Under the pieces are notes generated by a model. That model ran no database searches and was not told the origin of the DNA. It was given only the letters and a program-made list of their open reading frames with translations. Shown here one piece after another: positions 1 to 7,074 of a DNA stretch of 11,113 nt. This DNA comes from an uncultured Bacteroidota bacterium. Lineage in GTDB: Bacteria; Bacteroidota; Bacteroidia; Chitinophagales; Saprospiraceae. Made by a program: the position numbers and the translations under genes. Location of the stretch: the NCBI GenBank assembly GCA_937952445.1, contig CALGAA010000009.1, positions 1-11,113 of the forward strand, written 5' to 3'. The number at the start of each line of letters is the position of its first letter. Position 1 is the stretch's first letter.

Positions 1-138
1 GCAATATGGCCAGCTGAAAACAAATTCCAAATCATCAGAAATATGCAGTCCGCCAGGCAATTTCTACCCAAACACAAACACAAACCCTTACACACTCCCG
101 TAAGTGCACGCCACCAAAGCCCAGACCACGTTTACTTA

Positions 139-1608
139 TCAATATCCCGGATTCTGTTCGATCACACCCGGATCGGACTGATCGATCTCATGCTGCGGGA
201 TCGGAAACAACTTATGATGTTGCTGCGGGTTAAGCTCAACCATTTGCGCCTCCCCGGTGATCGGATTGTAACTCCATTCCACCACTGACATGACCGGGAT
301 CATCCGATCCGTACGAACCAAATCCATCCATCGTTCATTTTCATACGCAAATTCCAACTGCCTTTCCAGCAAAAGAACATCCAGAAAATCTTCCGGATCC
401 GCAATATCGGCTTCCGTATAGTTGTGACTATTCCCTCCGAAAGCCCTGCTCCGCACCTGATTCAATGCAGACAAAGCTTCATCCAGGTTGCCCAGTCGGT
501 AGCTCGCTTCTGCCTTCAGTAATAAAACATCTGCGTACCGGATAACGGGTAAATCCAGGCCGGAAGAGGAAGCATTTTGCGCGATAAATTTGCTGACGTA
601 CGGCCGCCAGGCCTCTTCCTCGTTGCTCCCCGGGGAATGCCAGTACAAGGTAAAAGTGGCGTCCTTCCTGCTATCCTCGTCTTCAAATACCTTGATCGCA
701 CTCCAGGCCGGTAAAGCCACTTCGCCCCCAGCAGATTGGGAATAGCCCTCCACACCAAAATAGGGCAGAAAATCCCGGGATAAAATATGCCCGTTGTCAT
801 TAGCCACATATTTCATGACAAAAATCATCTCGCTGTTGTCCTCAAATTCCTCCTTCCATAGATTGCCGTAATTCTCCACGAGCTCAAAATCCTGAGCGAT
901 CACCCGATCCAACATGCTATTGGCCTGCTCCCATTCTTCCGTGTACACATATACCTTCCCAAGTAATGCCATTGCAGCTGAATTGGAGGCCCGGCCTTTG
1001 GCTATCTCATCATAAGCAGGGAGCAGATCGATCGCCGCCAACAGATCCTCCTTGATCAGATTGTATATTTCCGCTTCAGTTGAACGCGGGACATTCTTCG
1101 TTTCATCGACAGTCAACACAGAAGTTACGCGGGGCACTCCACCAAAAACCCGGACGAGATCAAAGTAAAACAAAGCCCGCATAAACCGGGCCTCCCCTTC
1201 GTACTGACTTTTTTCATTCCCGGAATAATCTTCGGGATTCTCAAGATTCGCCAGAACTGAATTCGCACGGAAAATCCCGTTATAGCTCGCCTGCCAAAAG
1301 TTACGCAAAATATCGTTTTGGGGATGAAAATCCAGGTTGTTCAATGCCTCCAAACCTCCGATAAACCGGTATGAGGACATATACAGATGATCCGTGGGCA
1401 TTTCAAACAACGCCCAGTCCCGTGGTTTACGCGACTGATATCTGCTGTAGACCCCCAGGACAGCTCGGTCCAGGTCCTCGGATGTTTTATAAAAGTTGGC
1501 CTCGGTCAATGTAGAGATGGGCTCCAAATCCAATACGTCACACGAATAAAACGGTGAAAACAGGATAATGAGAACAATATATATTTTGATGTGCTTTTTC
1601 ATAGTCAT
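139..1608 (-). CDS. SusD2: RagB/SusD-family nutrient-binding outer-membrane lipoprotein
   Basis: This is the surface lipoprotein partner of the SusC porin encoded just upstream. It is expected to capture ligand outside the cell and close over the SusC barrel. The 489-aa product has a lipoprotein signal peptide: basic MTMKKHIK, a hydrophobic core, then lipobox FYSC with Cys23 as the lipidation site. The N-terminal SusD-like domain has the family helix ARFMRALFYFDLVRVFGGVP at about 140-159. The C-terminal SusD/RagB domain has RYADVLLLKAEAS (357-369), a TPR-like stretch to about 388, LLLERQLEFAYENERWMDLVR (about 412-432), LFPIP (467-471) and terminal NPGY. The start lies 13 bp after the SusC2 stop, so the pair is co-transcribed and probably translationally linked; ATG at 1602 (Met3) is equally possible. 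The stop is TGA. Length is usual for the family and all hallmarks are intact. Many Trp and aromatic residues (Trp65, Trp105, Trp302, Trp323, Trp334) could form a sugar-stacking platform, but this is inference and the ligand is unknown. Confidence 0.95.
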   Translation of the reverse strand: MTMKKHIKIYIVLIILFSPFYSCDVLDLEPISTLTEANFYKTSEDLDRAVLGVYSRYQSRKPRDWALFEMPTDHLYMSSYRFIGGLEALNNLDFHPQNDILRNFWQASYNGIFRANSVLANLENPEDYSGNEKSQYEGEARFMRALFYFDLVRVFGGVPRVTSVLTVDETKNVPRSTEAEIYNLIKEDLLAAIDLLPAYDEIAKGRASNSAAMALLGKVYVYTEEWEQANSMLDRVIAQDFELVENYGNLWKEEFEDNSEMIFVMKYVANDNGHILSRDFLPYFGVEGYSQSAGGEVALPAWSAIKVFEDEDSRKDATFTLYWHSPGSNEEEAWRPYVSKFIAQNASSSGLDLPVIRYADVLLLKAEASYRLGNLDEALSALNQVRSRAFGGNSHNYTEADIADPEDFLDVLLLERQLEFAYENERWMDLVRTDRMIPVMSVVEWSYNPITGEAQMVELNPQQHHKLFPIPQHEIDQSDPGVIEQNPGY

Positions 1609-1621
1609 CTGTATTTGAGCG

Positions 1622-4600
1622 TTAAAAGTTGATATTCAATCCAAGTGCAAAAATCCTTGGGATAGGTTCCGATCCATTGTTCAATCCCGGTTGACTACCA
1701 ATACCGGAAATACCAGCGGTAGTAAACCCTTCCGGGTTGTAGCCGTTGAAACCTTTAGCGGTCCACATAAGCGCATTGCTGATCGAGGCGTACAGACGCA
1801 ACCGATCCACTTTGATCCGTTCTGTCCATGCCTGTGGAAACCGATAACCCAGATTGATGCTTCTAATAGCCACAAAAGAGGCGTCTTCAAGGTAGTAATC
1901 GCTGTTTCCTACAAATTCCAGTGCAGCCAGAGAGGTTGCGGGATGTTTCCCGTCACCAGGTTCTTCTTCAGACCACCATTGGTTTTCCACTACAGGCTTG
2001 AGAAAAGCACTGACCGTAGGGCCCTGATAATATAAATTCTCCAGATTGTACATTTTATTCCCCAGCGAGGACTGAATAGCTACGGACAAATCCCAGTTGT
2101 TCCATTCAAAATCGTTGACCAATCCAATAAATACATCGGGCATAAAACTTCCAAGTACCTGACGATCATCCGGGGTAATTGCACCATCCCCGTTCAAATC
2201 CTGGTACCGGACTGTCCCAACACGTTGACCAGGAATGATAGGATATTTTTCAAGATCGGATTCATACTGAAGGACCCCCTCCATTTTATAGCCATAATAG
2301 GCAAACATGGGTTGACCCACCTGAAGCAACCAGCCCATACCTCTGCTGTGCGTATTAATGAGCTGATCCACCCCACCTCCCAGGCTGACCACTTCGTTTT
2401 TATTATGCGAAATATTGAACGAAGTATTCCAGCTGAATGGGCCTGTAAGATTCCGGGTCGTCAGTTCCAGTTCCACGCCTCTGTTGCGAATGTCTCCCAC
2501 ATTCACAATGGTATTCGTAAATCCGGATATCGAGGGGATACTCACGTTGTAAAGCAAGTCATTGGTCCGCTTATCATAGTAATCCAGGGTCAGATGAACC
2601 CGGTTATCCCACAATCCAAGATCTACCCCGATATCATAACTTTCCGTTTTTTCCCATTTCAGTTCCGAATTACCAAAAGAGGTCTGTGCCTGTCCCTGAA
2701 CCAGCTCACCATCCGGAGAATAATTGGCTGCACCGATACTTCCCAAATACTGGAAGTCCCCGATATTGAAATTTCCAACAGATCCAAAGCTGGCACGCAA
2801 TTTCAATTCACTAATCGTCCTGGAATTCCTGAGAAAATTCTCCTCAGACAATCTCCAGGCTACAGAAGCGGATGGGAAATATCCCCAGCGGTTTTTGGGT
2901 CCGAATCGGGAGCTACCATCCGTACGTATCGATGCAGACAATAAATATTTCTCATTAAAACCATAGTTTACCCGCATAAAATAAGAGGTCAGCCCCCACT
3001 GTGATTTTGAGGTGGAAGAACTGGGGAGCACAATGGCGTTGTTCAGAGTCCAGATGGTTTCATTTGCAAAACTACCAGCTTCGGCCGTCATCGACGCCGA
3101 TCTCGATAGATTGTACTGATACGATGCTCCAGCAATCGCCGCAACATCATGAATATCTGCAAAGGTTTTGTTGTAGCTGAGTACATTTTCATTGATCCAG
3201 TTAAATACCCGGCTATCGCTCGCTGATCCGGTGGCTACGTTCGATGATACCGCTCTGGATTCTACAAAGTCTTCCACGGTATTGTACGAAACATTGAATC
3301 CGAATGAAGTCCGGAAATTGAAATCCTGAAACAATTTTACGCTGGCGAATGCTTCACCCACATTGTTGAAAGAGGTGGTATATAGGTGAGCACCTTCGAG
3401 GGTGGCCAAGGGATTCACACCTCCAGATACGGTACTACCCCAATAATCACGAGGCTTGAGATAACTTCCATCCTCTTGCTTTTCGGGAGAAAGAAAGGGT
3501 GGCATTTTAATCAAATTCTGTAAACCGCCGTAATAATTCCTTCTTCTGGAATAGTTGGGACTGATCATCAGTCCGGTTTCAATGTTGGGAGTGATTTTCA
3601 GATTTACATTACCGCGTAAGGCATATTGCTTATAACCCGTATGCTGGATAACACCCCCCTCATCCTTGATGGTACCGGAGATATAATAATTGCTGCCTTC
3701 CCCACCTCCAGAAACAGACAAATTGTAATTTTGGATAGGTGCAGGATCCAATATAATATCTTCCCAATTATAATCCCCCTCAGCAATCACGGGGTTGACC
3801 CGGTACTGCACAGGACGTCGCTCATCATTCCATAAGGGAAGACTCGGATCACCGCCTACCCAGGCAAAATCGCGGTTGATATAGCGGGCAGTATAGTCAT
3901 AAAAATCCTGGCCTCCTTTGATCCAGGCATCCTTACCATGCATGATGGGATTGGCTATGCCGACATACGAGTTAAAATTCAGTTTTGGTTTCCCCTGGGA
4001 TCCACTTTTGGTGGTGATCAGTATCACCCCTCCCGATCCTCTGGAACCATAGATGGCAGCGGAAGAAGCATCCTTGAGCACCTCGATGGATTCGATATCA
4101 TTCATATTGATATGGCTAAAACTTCCACCGGGAAAACCATCGATCACGATCAGAGGAGCGTTGCTTGCTGAAATGGATCCGGGACCCCGAATCGTAATCG
4201 TCGGAGCGGAACCGGGTGTGGCACGTACCTGGGAAATATTCACCCCCGCCATACGACCCACCAGGGCGGTTTCTGGCCGACCAGCAGGAATTTGATCCAG
4301 TTTATCATTTTCTATTTTTGAAATGGCTGAAGTTACCGAGCGTTTTTTGACCGTTCCGTACCCTACCACGACCACTTCTTCCAGAGTCTGTGAATCCTCC
4401 TGCAACACAACAGAAATAGTAGTTTGCCCGTCAACCGGTACTTCCAAAGTCTGATAGCCAATATAAGAGAAGACCAGGACCGCATCTTCCGGTACATTCT
4501 CCAGAGCAAACCGACCGTCAAAGTCTGTAGACGTTCCCTGCGCCGTTCCTTTCACCTGGATATTCACCCCAATAAGCGCTTCTCCATTCGCATCGGTTAC

Positions 4601-4741
4601 GTTACCGGAAACATCGATAGAAATAGTCGGGCCTGCATTCATGGCAGGAGATGCCTTACCCAGGCTGGCAGTCAGTTGGCCAGCCGCTACCAGCAAGCAC
4701 AGAGCCAACTTCTTCCAATGATAGTACAACAAGGTTACCAT
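1622..4741 (-). CDS. SusC2: RagA/SusC-family TonB-linked outer-membrane porin
   Basis: This is the outer-membrane barrel that imports ligand delivered by SusD2, powered by TonB-ExbBD. From the chosen ATG at 4741 the protein is 1039 aa. The N-terminal segment has KK at 10-11, hydrophobic LALCLLVAA and a likely signal-peptidase site after LGKA (about residue 30). A carboxypeptidase-regulatory-like domain follows (about 42-113, with GVNIQVKGTAQGTSTDFDGRF). Then come the EEVVVVGYGTVKKRSVTSAI box (121-140), the plug domain with the SusC signature (about 175-206, TITIRG, PLIVIDGFPGG) and VLKDASSAAIYGSRGSGGVI (221-240). A 22-strand-type barrel fills the rest and ends in Phe (GLNINF). An EF-hand-like DLNGDGAITPDDR loop (848-860) is typical of the family. 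No STN domain precedes the plug. The frame stays open upstream to ATG 4861, but that adds 40 residues ahead of the signal peptide, so 4741 is preferred. SusD2 follows 13 bp after the TAA stop. Confidence 0.95.
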   Translation of the reverse strand: MVTLLYYHWKKLALCLLVAAGQLTASLGKASPAMNAGPTISIDVSGNVTDANGEALIGVNIQVKGTAQGTSTDFDGRFALENVPEDAVLVFSYIGYQTLEVPVDGQTTISVVLQEDSQTLEEVVVVGYGTVKKRSVTSAISKIENDKLDQIPAGRPETALVGRMAGVNISQVRATPGSAPTITIRGPGSISASNAPLIVIDGFPGGSFSHINMNDIESIEVLKDASSAAIYGSRGSGGVILITTKSGSQGKPKLNFNSYVGIANPIMHGKDAWIKGGQDFYDYTARYINRDFAWVGGDPSLPLWNDERRPVQYRVNPVIAEGDYNWEDIILDPAPIQNYNLSVSGGGEGSNYYISGTIKDEGGVIQHTGYKQYALRGNVNLKITPNIETGLMISPNYSRRRNYYGGLQNLIKMPPFLSPEKQEDGSYLKPRDYWGSTVSGGVNPLATLEGAHLYTTSFNNVGEAFASVKLFQDFNFRTSFGFNVSYNTVEDFVESRAVSSNVATGSASDSRVFNWINENVLSYNKTFADIHDVAAIAGASYQYNLSRSASMTAEAGSFANETIWTLNNAIVLPSSSTSKSQWGLTSYFMRVNYGFNEKYLLSASIRTDGSSRFGPKNRWGYFPSASVAWRLSEENFLRNSRTISELKLRASFGSVGNFNIGDFQYLGSIGAANYSPDGELVQGQAQTSFGNSELKWEKTESYDIGVDLGLWDNRVHLTLDYYDKRTNDLLYNVSIPSISGFTNTIVNVGDIRNRGVELELTTRNLTGPFSWNTSFNISHNKNEVVSLGGGVDQLINTHSRGMGWLLQVGQPMFAYYGYKMEGVLQYESDLEKYPIIPGQRVGTVRYQDLNGDGAITPDDRQVLGSFMPDVFIGLVNDFEWNNWDLSVAIQSSLGNKMYNLENLYYQGPTVSAFLKPVVENQWWSEEEPGDGKHPATSLAALEFVGNSDYYLEDASFVAIRSINLGYRFPQAWTERIKVDRLRLYASISNALMWTAKGFNGYNPEGFTTAGISGIGSQPGLNNGSEPIPRIFALGLNINF

Positions 4742-4806
4742 AGTCAATACATTTATGTGATTGAAAAATTTTACTTTTAAGCCAAAACCATTTCTATGGG
4801 GAGTAA

Positions 4807-4815
4807 CAAACAATA
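4807..4815 (-). promoter_or_regulatory. Possible -7-like element upstream of SusC2
   Basis: The minus strand reads TATTGTTTG, which resembles the Bacteroidota -7 consensus TAnnTTTG but with one extra base between TA and TTTG. It lies about 66 bp before the preferred SusC2 ATG at 4741. No -33 TTTG is found at the usual spacing (the nearest, at 4826-4829, is too close), so this is only a candidate. A comparable TACTATTTG occurs at about the same distance upstream of SusC1. Confidence 0.2.
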
Positions 4816-5045
4816 TGGTATTGAACAAAAAACGAATATCTTCATCGCTTTGTCCTACCAAGCCGGGTAAATTAACATTTTGACCTTTTCATCTTCTTTC
4901 GGCAACCAATATATGAAATACAAACTAAAATTCCTGAAGCCCGATCGACAATACCGGAATTATTTATGAATTAATGTCTGCAGAACGCCATTATAGTCTG
5001 ACACTCAGGGTGAATTATGCATGGAAAAAAATGAATGAAATTCTT

Positions 5046-5063
5046 AATGACTCGAAAGTCATT
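5046..5063. repeat. Perfect 7-bp inverted repeat, possible operator
   Basis: Arms AATGACT and AGTCATT are separated by CGAA in the spacer between the two susCD units, about 305 bp upstream of the preferred SusC2 start. There is no U-tract on either strand, so it does not look like a terminator. A dimeric-regulator site is one reading, but a chance palindrome in AT-rich DNA is not excluded. Confidence 0.3.
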
Positions 5064-5206
5064 TTGAAAATACAGATTATGATTAGCGTATTGATCATGC
5101 AATGATTGTAAGCAGTCCTGTACGCTTTCCTCATGTGATCCGGCTTATCCACCAAAACGATCCACCTGGTATGTATAGATTACTTATATTACCAAAGGGA
5201 CAAAGG

Positions 5207-5244
5207 AAAAAAGCATGTAACTCAGTAAACTGGGTTACATGCTT
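5207..5244 (-). terminator. Rho-independent terminator after SusD1
   Basis: A long hairpin lies 44 bp past the SusD1 stop. On the plus strand the arms are AAGCATGTAACTCAGT (5211-5226) and ACTGGGTTACATGCTT (5229-5244), with only AA between them. All 16 positions pair except one, which is an A-C mismatch in the minus-strand transcript; in practice the innermost pairs would open to form the loop. In the minus-strand direction the stem is followed by a run of six T (5212-5207) and then CC, as expected for termination of the SusC1-SusD1 transcript. In the plus direction the downstream sequence is not T-rich, so the signal is oriented to the minus strand. It implies SusC2-SusD2 has its own promoter or depends on read-through. 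Confidence 0.85.
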
Positions 5245-5288
5245 TGTACAACTATTTTATTCCAAAGGACGGATTAGATTTCGTCTGT

Positions 5289-7055
5289 TTAGTATCCCGG
5301 ATTTTGAGTTAATGACCCGCCACTTCGGTCAATCTGGGCCTGAGGAATCGGAAAATAGGTGTTCCGTTCCTCAAAAGTGATTCCTTTATTCAGGTCCAGA
5401 AACTGACCTTCAAATTGAGAATAACTTTCTAGTTCCTGTTTTGCGATCCCCCAGCGAACCAGGTCAAAAAATCGGTGTCCTTCCAGTGCCAATTCCAATC
5501 GCCGTTCAAACTGGATTGCCTTCATAGCATATTCCCGGTTGGGAAACGATGGATATGGTTCGACTTTGTAATTAGCCACAGGCACTCCATTTACTTCCTT
5601 GTTCGGGATCTTACTGGCTCTGACACGCACATCGTTGACCCGGGCCAGCGCATAGTCAAGATCGGTATCCAATGCCGCTTCGGCTGCCATCAAATAGACG
5701 TCTGCCAAACGGATGATATTGACATTGAGTGCCGTAACGTATGGTGCTCCATTCTGGACATATCCAGAAAAATCAGCCTGATCAATCATCGTTTTGTAGG
5801 TCACAAAAGGGCCTGCAGAAGCCGCATCCCGGATCCAGGCATCGCCCGGGAATATTCCCCAATCATGGTAAGGAACACCTCGTCTTCCGACGGTATAATC
5901 CAATCGGGGATCAACCGCCAGGTCAGTGTCTACCTGATAATTGTCCTTGGCACTTCCTGATAATCCAAAATCAGAAATATAAGGATTGTTTCGATAGCTG
6001 TAATCCAGCATGGGTAGACCGTCATCATCTACCCGGAAGACGTTCACCAGATCAAAGCTCGGTTGGTAAAATCCGCAACAATTGGCTGGGGCACTACCAT
6101 AAAGTCCCGAAAGCATATCCCCTACGTTGGCATTTTCACCTGATCCATCCGGATCAATAACGTGTTGTGCAGCGATAATGGATGAAGGCCCGTTTTCTGT
6201 ATGAACACTAAAATTATCGAGATAAGGGATATCCTTGAGATCGGGACGCGATGCGATCACATCCTTGAATAAAGCCAGAGCCTCAGCATTTTTCCCCTGA
6301 TAGAGATATAGCTTTCCAAGGTACGCTTTGGCTCCGATTTGATTCATTCGACCCACTTCTCCCATTGGACTTTGCATGGGAAGGTTATCCACTGCAAATT
6401 TGAAGTCAGCCTCTATCATGGGCTGCACATCCTGGTTGTTTTCTACAGCTGCAGCTTGTTCTGTGGACATCGTCTCATCCACATATGGGATATTCTTGAA
6501 TACCCGCCACAGGAAAAAGTAATAATGTCCACGCAGCATTTTCGCTTCAGCTTCGATCTCTCTGGCGCGTTGTTCCGAAAACTTTTCACCATCTCCTTCC
6601 TGGAGTCGGTACAGAGCTCTTAATGTGGTATTACAACGCGTAATACCTTCATAGTAATTGTTCCACATGTTGGCCAGATGCTCGTTGGGAGGAATAGCCC
6701 GATGTCTTTCTATATCCAGCATAGTTGCCTGATCTGCAGGCTCACTACCCTTGTGAGCATGGCCCCCGGCGACTTCTCCAAACAGCCACATACTGGGGGC
6801 AGAGGAGTAATTTCCCCAGGTACCTGAAGTATTACCGTTCATAAGCCCATAGGCTCCGATCAATAACCATTCCACTCCCTTGATATTGTTGATTTGATCA
6901 TCTGCGAGTTGGCCCTGAGGGCTTTGCTCCAGAAAGCTATCCGAGCAGCTCCAGGAAAGCATAATCAGACCGGCCATTCCGTATATAAATATATTATTTA
7001 ACCTGTTCATAATTGTCCGTTTTTTCATCGATGAATGTATATTATCCTTTTTCAT
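5289..7055 (-). CDS. SusD1: RagB/SusD-family nutrient-binding outer-membrane lipoprotein
   Basis: This is the surface lipoprotein partner of SusC1, expected to bind ligand and cap the barrel. From ATG 7055 it has 588 aa. The hydrophobic segment NIFIYGMAGLIMLSWSC ends in a lipobox with Cys37 as the lipidation site. The N-terminal SusD-like domain contains AEAKMLRGHYYFFLWRVFKN (about 169-188). The C-terminal SusD/RagB domain contains IIRLADVYLMAAEAAL (447-462), ARVNDVRVRA (471-480), FERRLELALEGHRFFDLVRWG (516-536), TYFPIPQAQIDRS and terminal NPGY. The start is uncertain. ATG 7055 keeps a 19-bp gap to SusC1, similar to the second pair. Met10 (7028) and Met16 (7010) would give more standard signal-peptide lengths of 27 and 21 residues before Cys; the mature protein is the same. 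Unusual points are the adjacent cysteines 326-327 and the GGHAHKGSE segment (97-105). The terminator lies 44 bp beyond the TAA stop. The ligand is unknown. Confidence 0.94.
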   Translation of the reverse strand: MKKDNIHSSMKKRTIMNRLNNIFIYGMAGLIMLSWSCSDSFLEQSPQGQLADDQINNIKGVEWLLIGAYGLMNGNTSGTWGNYSSAPSMWLFGEVAGGHAHKGSEPADQATMLDIERHRAIPPNEHLANMWNNYYEGITRCNTTLRALYRLQEGDGEKFSEQRAREIEAEAKMLRGHYYFFLWRVFKNIPYVDETMSTEQAAAVENNQDVQPMIEADFKFAVDNLPMQSPMGEVGRMNQIGAKAYLGKLYLYQGKNAEALALFKDVIASRPDLKDIPYLDNFSVHTENGPSSIIAAQHVIDPDGSGENANVGDMLSGLYGSAPANCCGFYQPSFDLVNVFRVDDDGLPMLDYSYRNNPYISDFGLSGSAKDNYQVDTDLAVDPRLDYTVGRRGVPYHDWGIFPGDAWIRDAASAGPFVTYKTMIDQADFSGYVQNGAPYVTALNVNIIRLADVYLMAAEAALDTDLDYALARVNDVRVRASKIPNKEVNGVPVANYKVEPYPSFPNREYAMKAIQFERRLELALEGHRFFDLVRWGIAKQELESYSQFEGQFLDLNKGITFEERNTYFPIPQAQIDRSGGSLTQNPGY

Positions 7056-7074
7056 AATTAAGACATTTGATGGA

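Larger units (their letters stand above)
4742..5206. other. Gene-free spacer between the two susCD units
   Basis: This stretch of about 465 bp lies between the terminator of the first unit and the preferred start of SusC2. It is AT-rich. Both strands are broken up by stops, apart from the short frame continuous with SusC2 (4742-4861) and a 92-codon plus-strand frame that runs into the antisense of SusD1 and resembles nothing known to me. The length is enough to hold an independent promoter and regulatory sites for SusC2. Within it I see a perfect 7-bp inverted repeat (5046-5063) and a weak promoter-like motif (4807-4815). No tRNA, riboswitch or insertion-sequence end is recognisable. Confidence 0.6.

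Noticed and set aside
69..85. Short CAAACA hexamer repeat (2.8 copies)
   Set aside because: Seventeen bases of simple sequence downstream of SusD2, easily due to chance in AC-rich DNA.
87..104. Small hairpin CTTAC/GTAAG downstream of SusD2 as a terminator
   Set aside because: Only five pairs with an eight-base loop and no clean T run on the minus strand; too weak to call.
2225..2944. 239-codon plus-strand frame antisense to SusC2
   Set aside because: It is a shadow of the SusC2 reading frame, with no domain or conserved motif. The same applies to the 261-codon plus-strand frame at 9256-10041 inside SusC1.
4742..4861. 40-residue N-terminal extension of SusC2 from ATG 4861
   Set aside because: It would bury the signal peptide 40 residues inside the protein, and the candidate promoter motif lies within it; ATG 4741 directly precedes the signal peptide.
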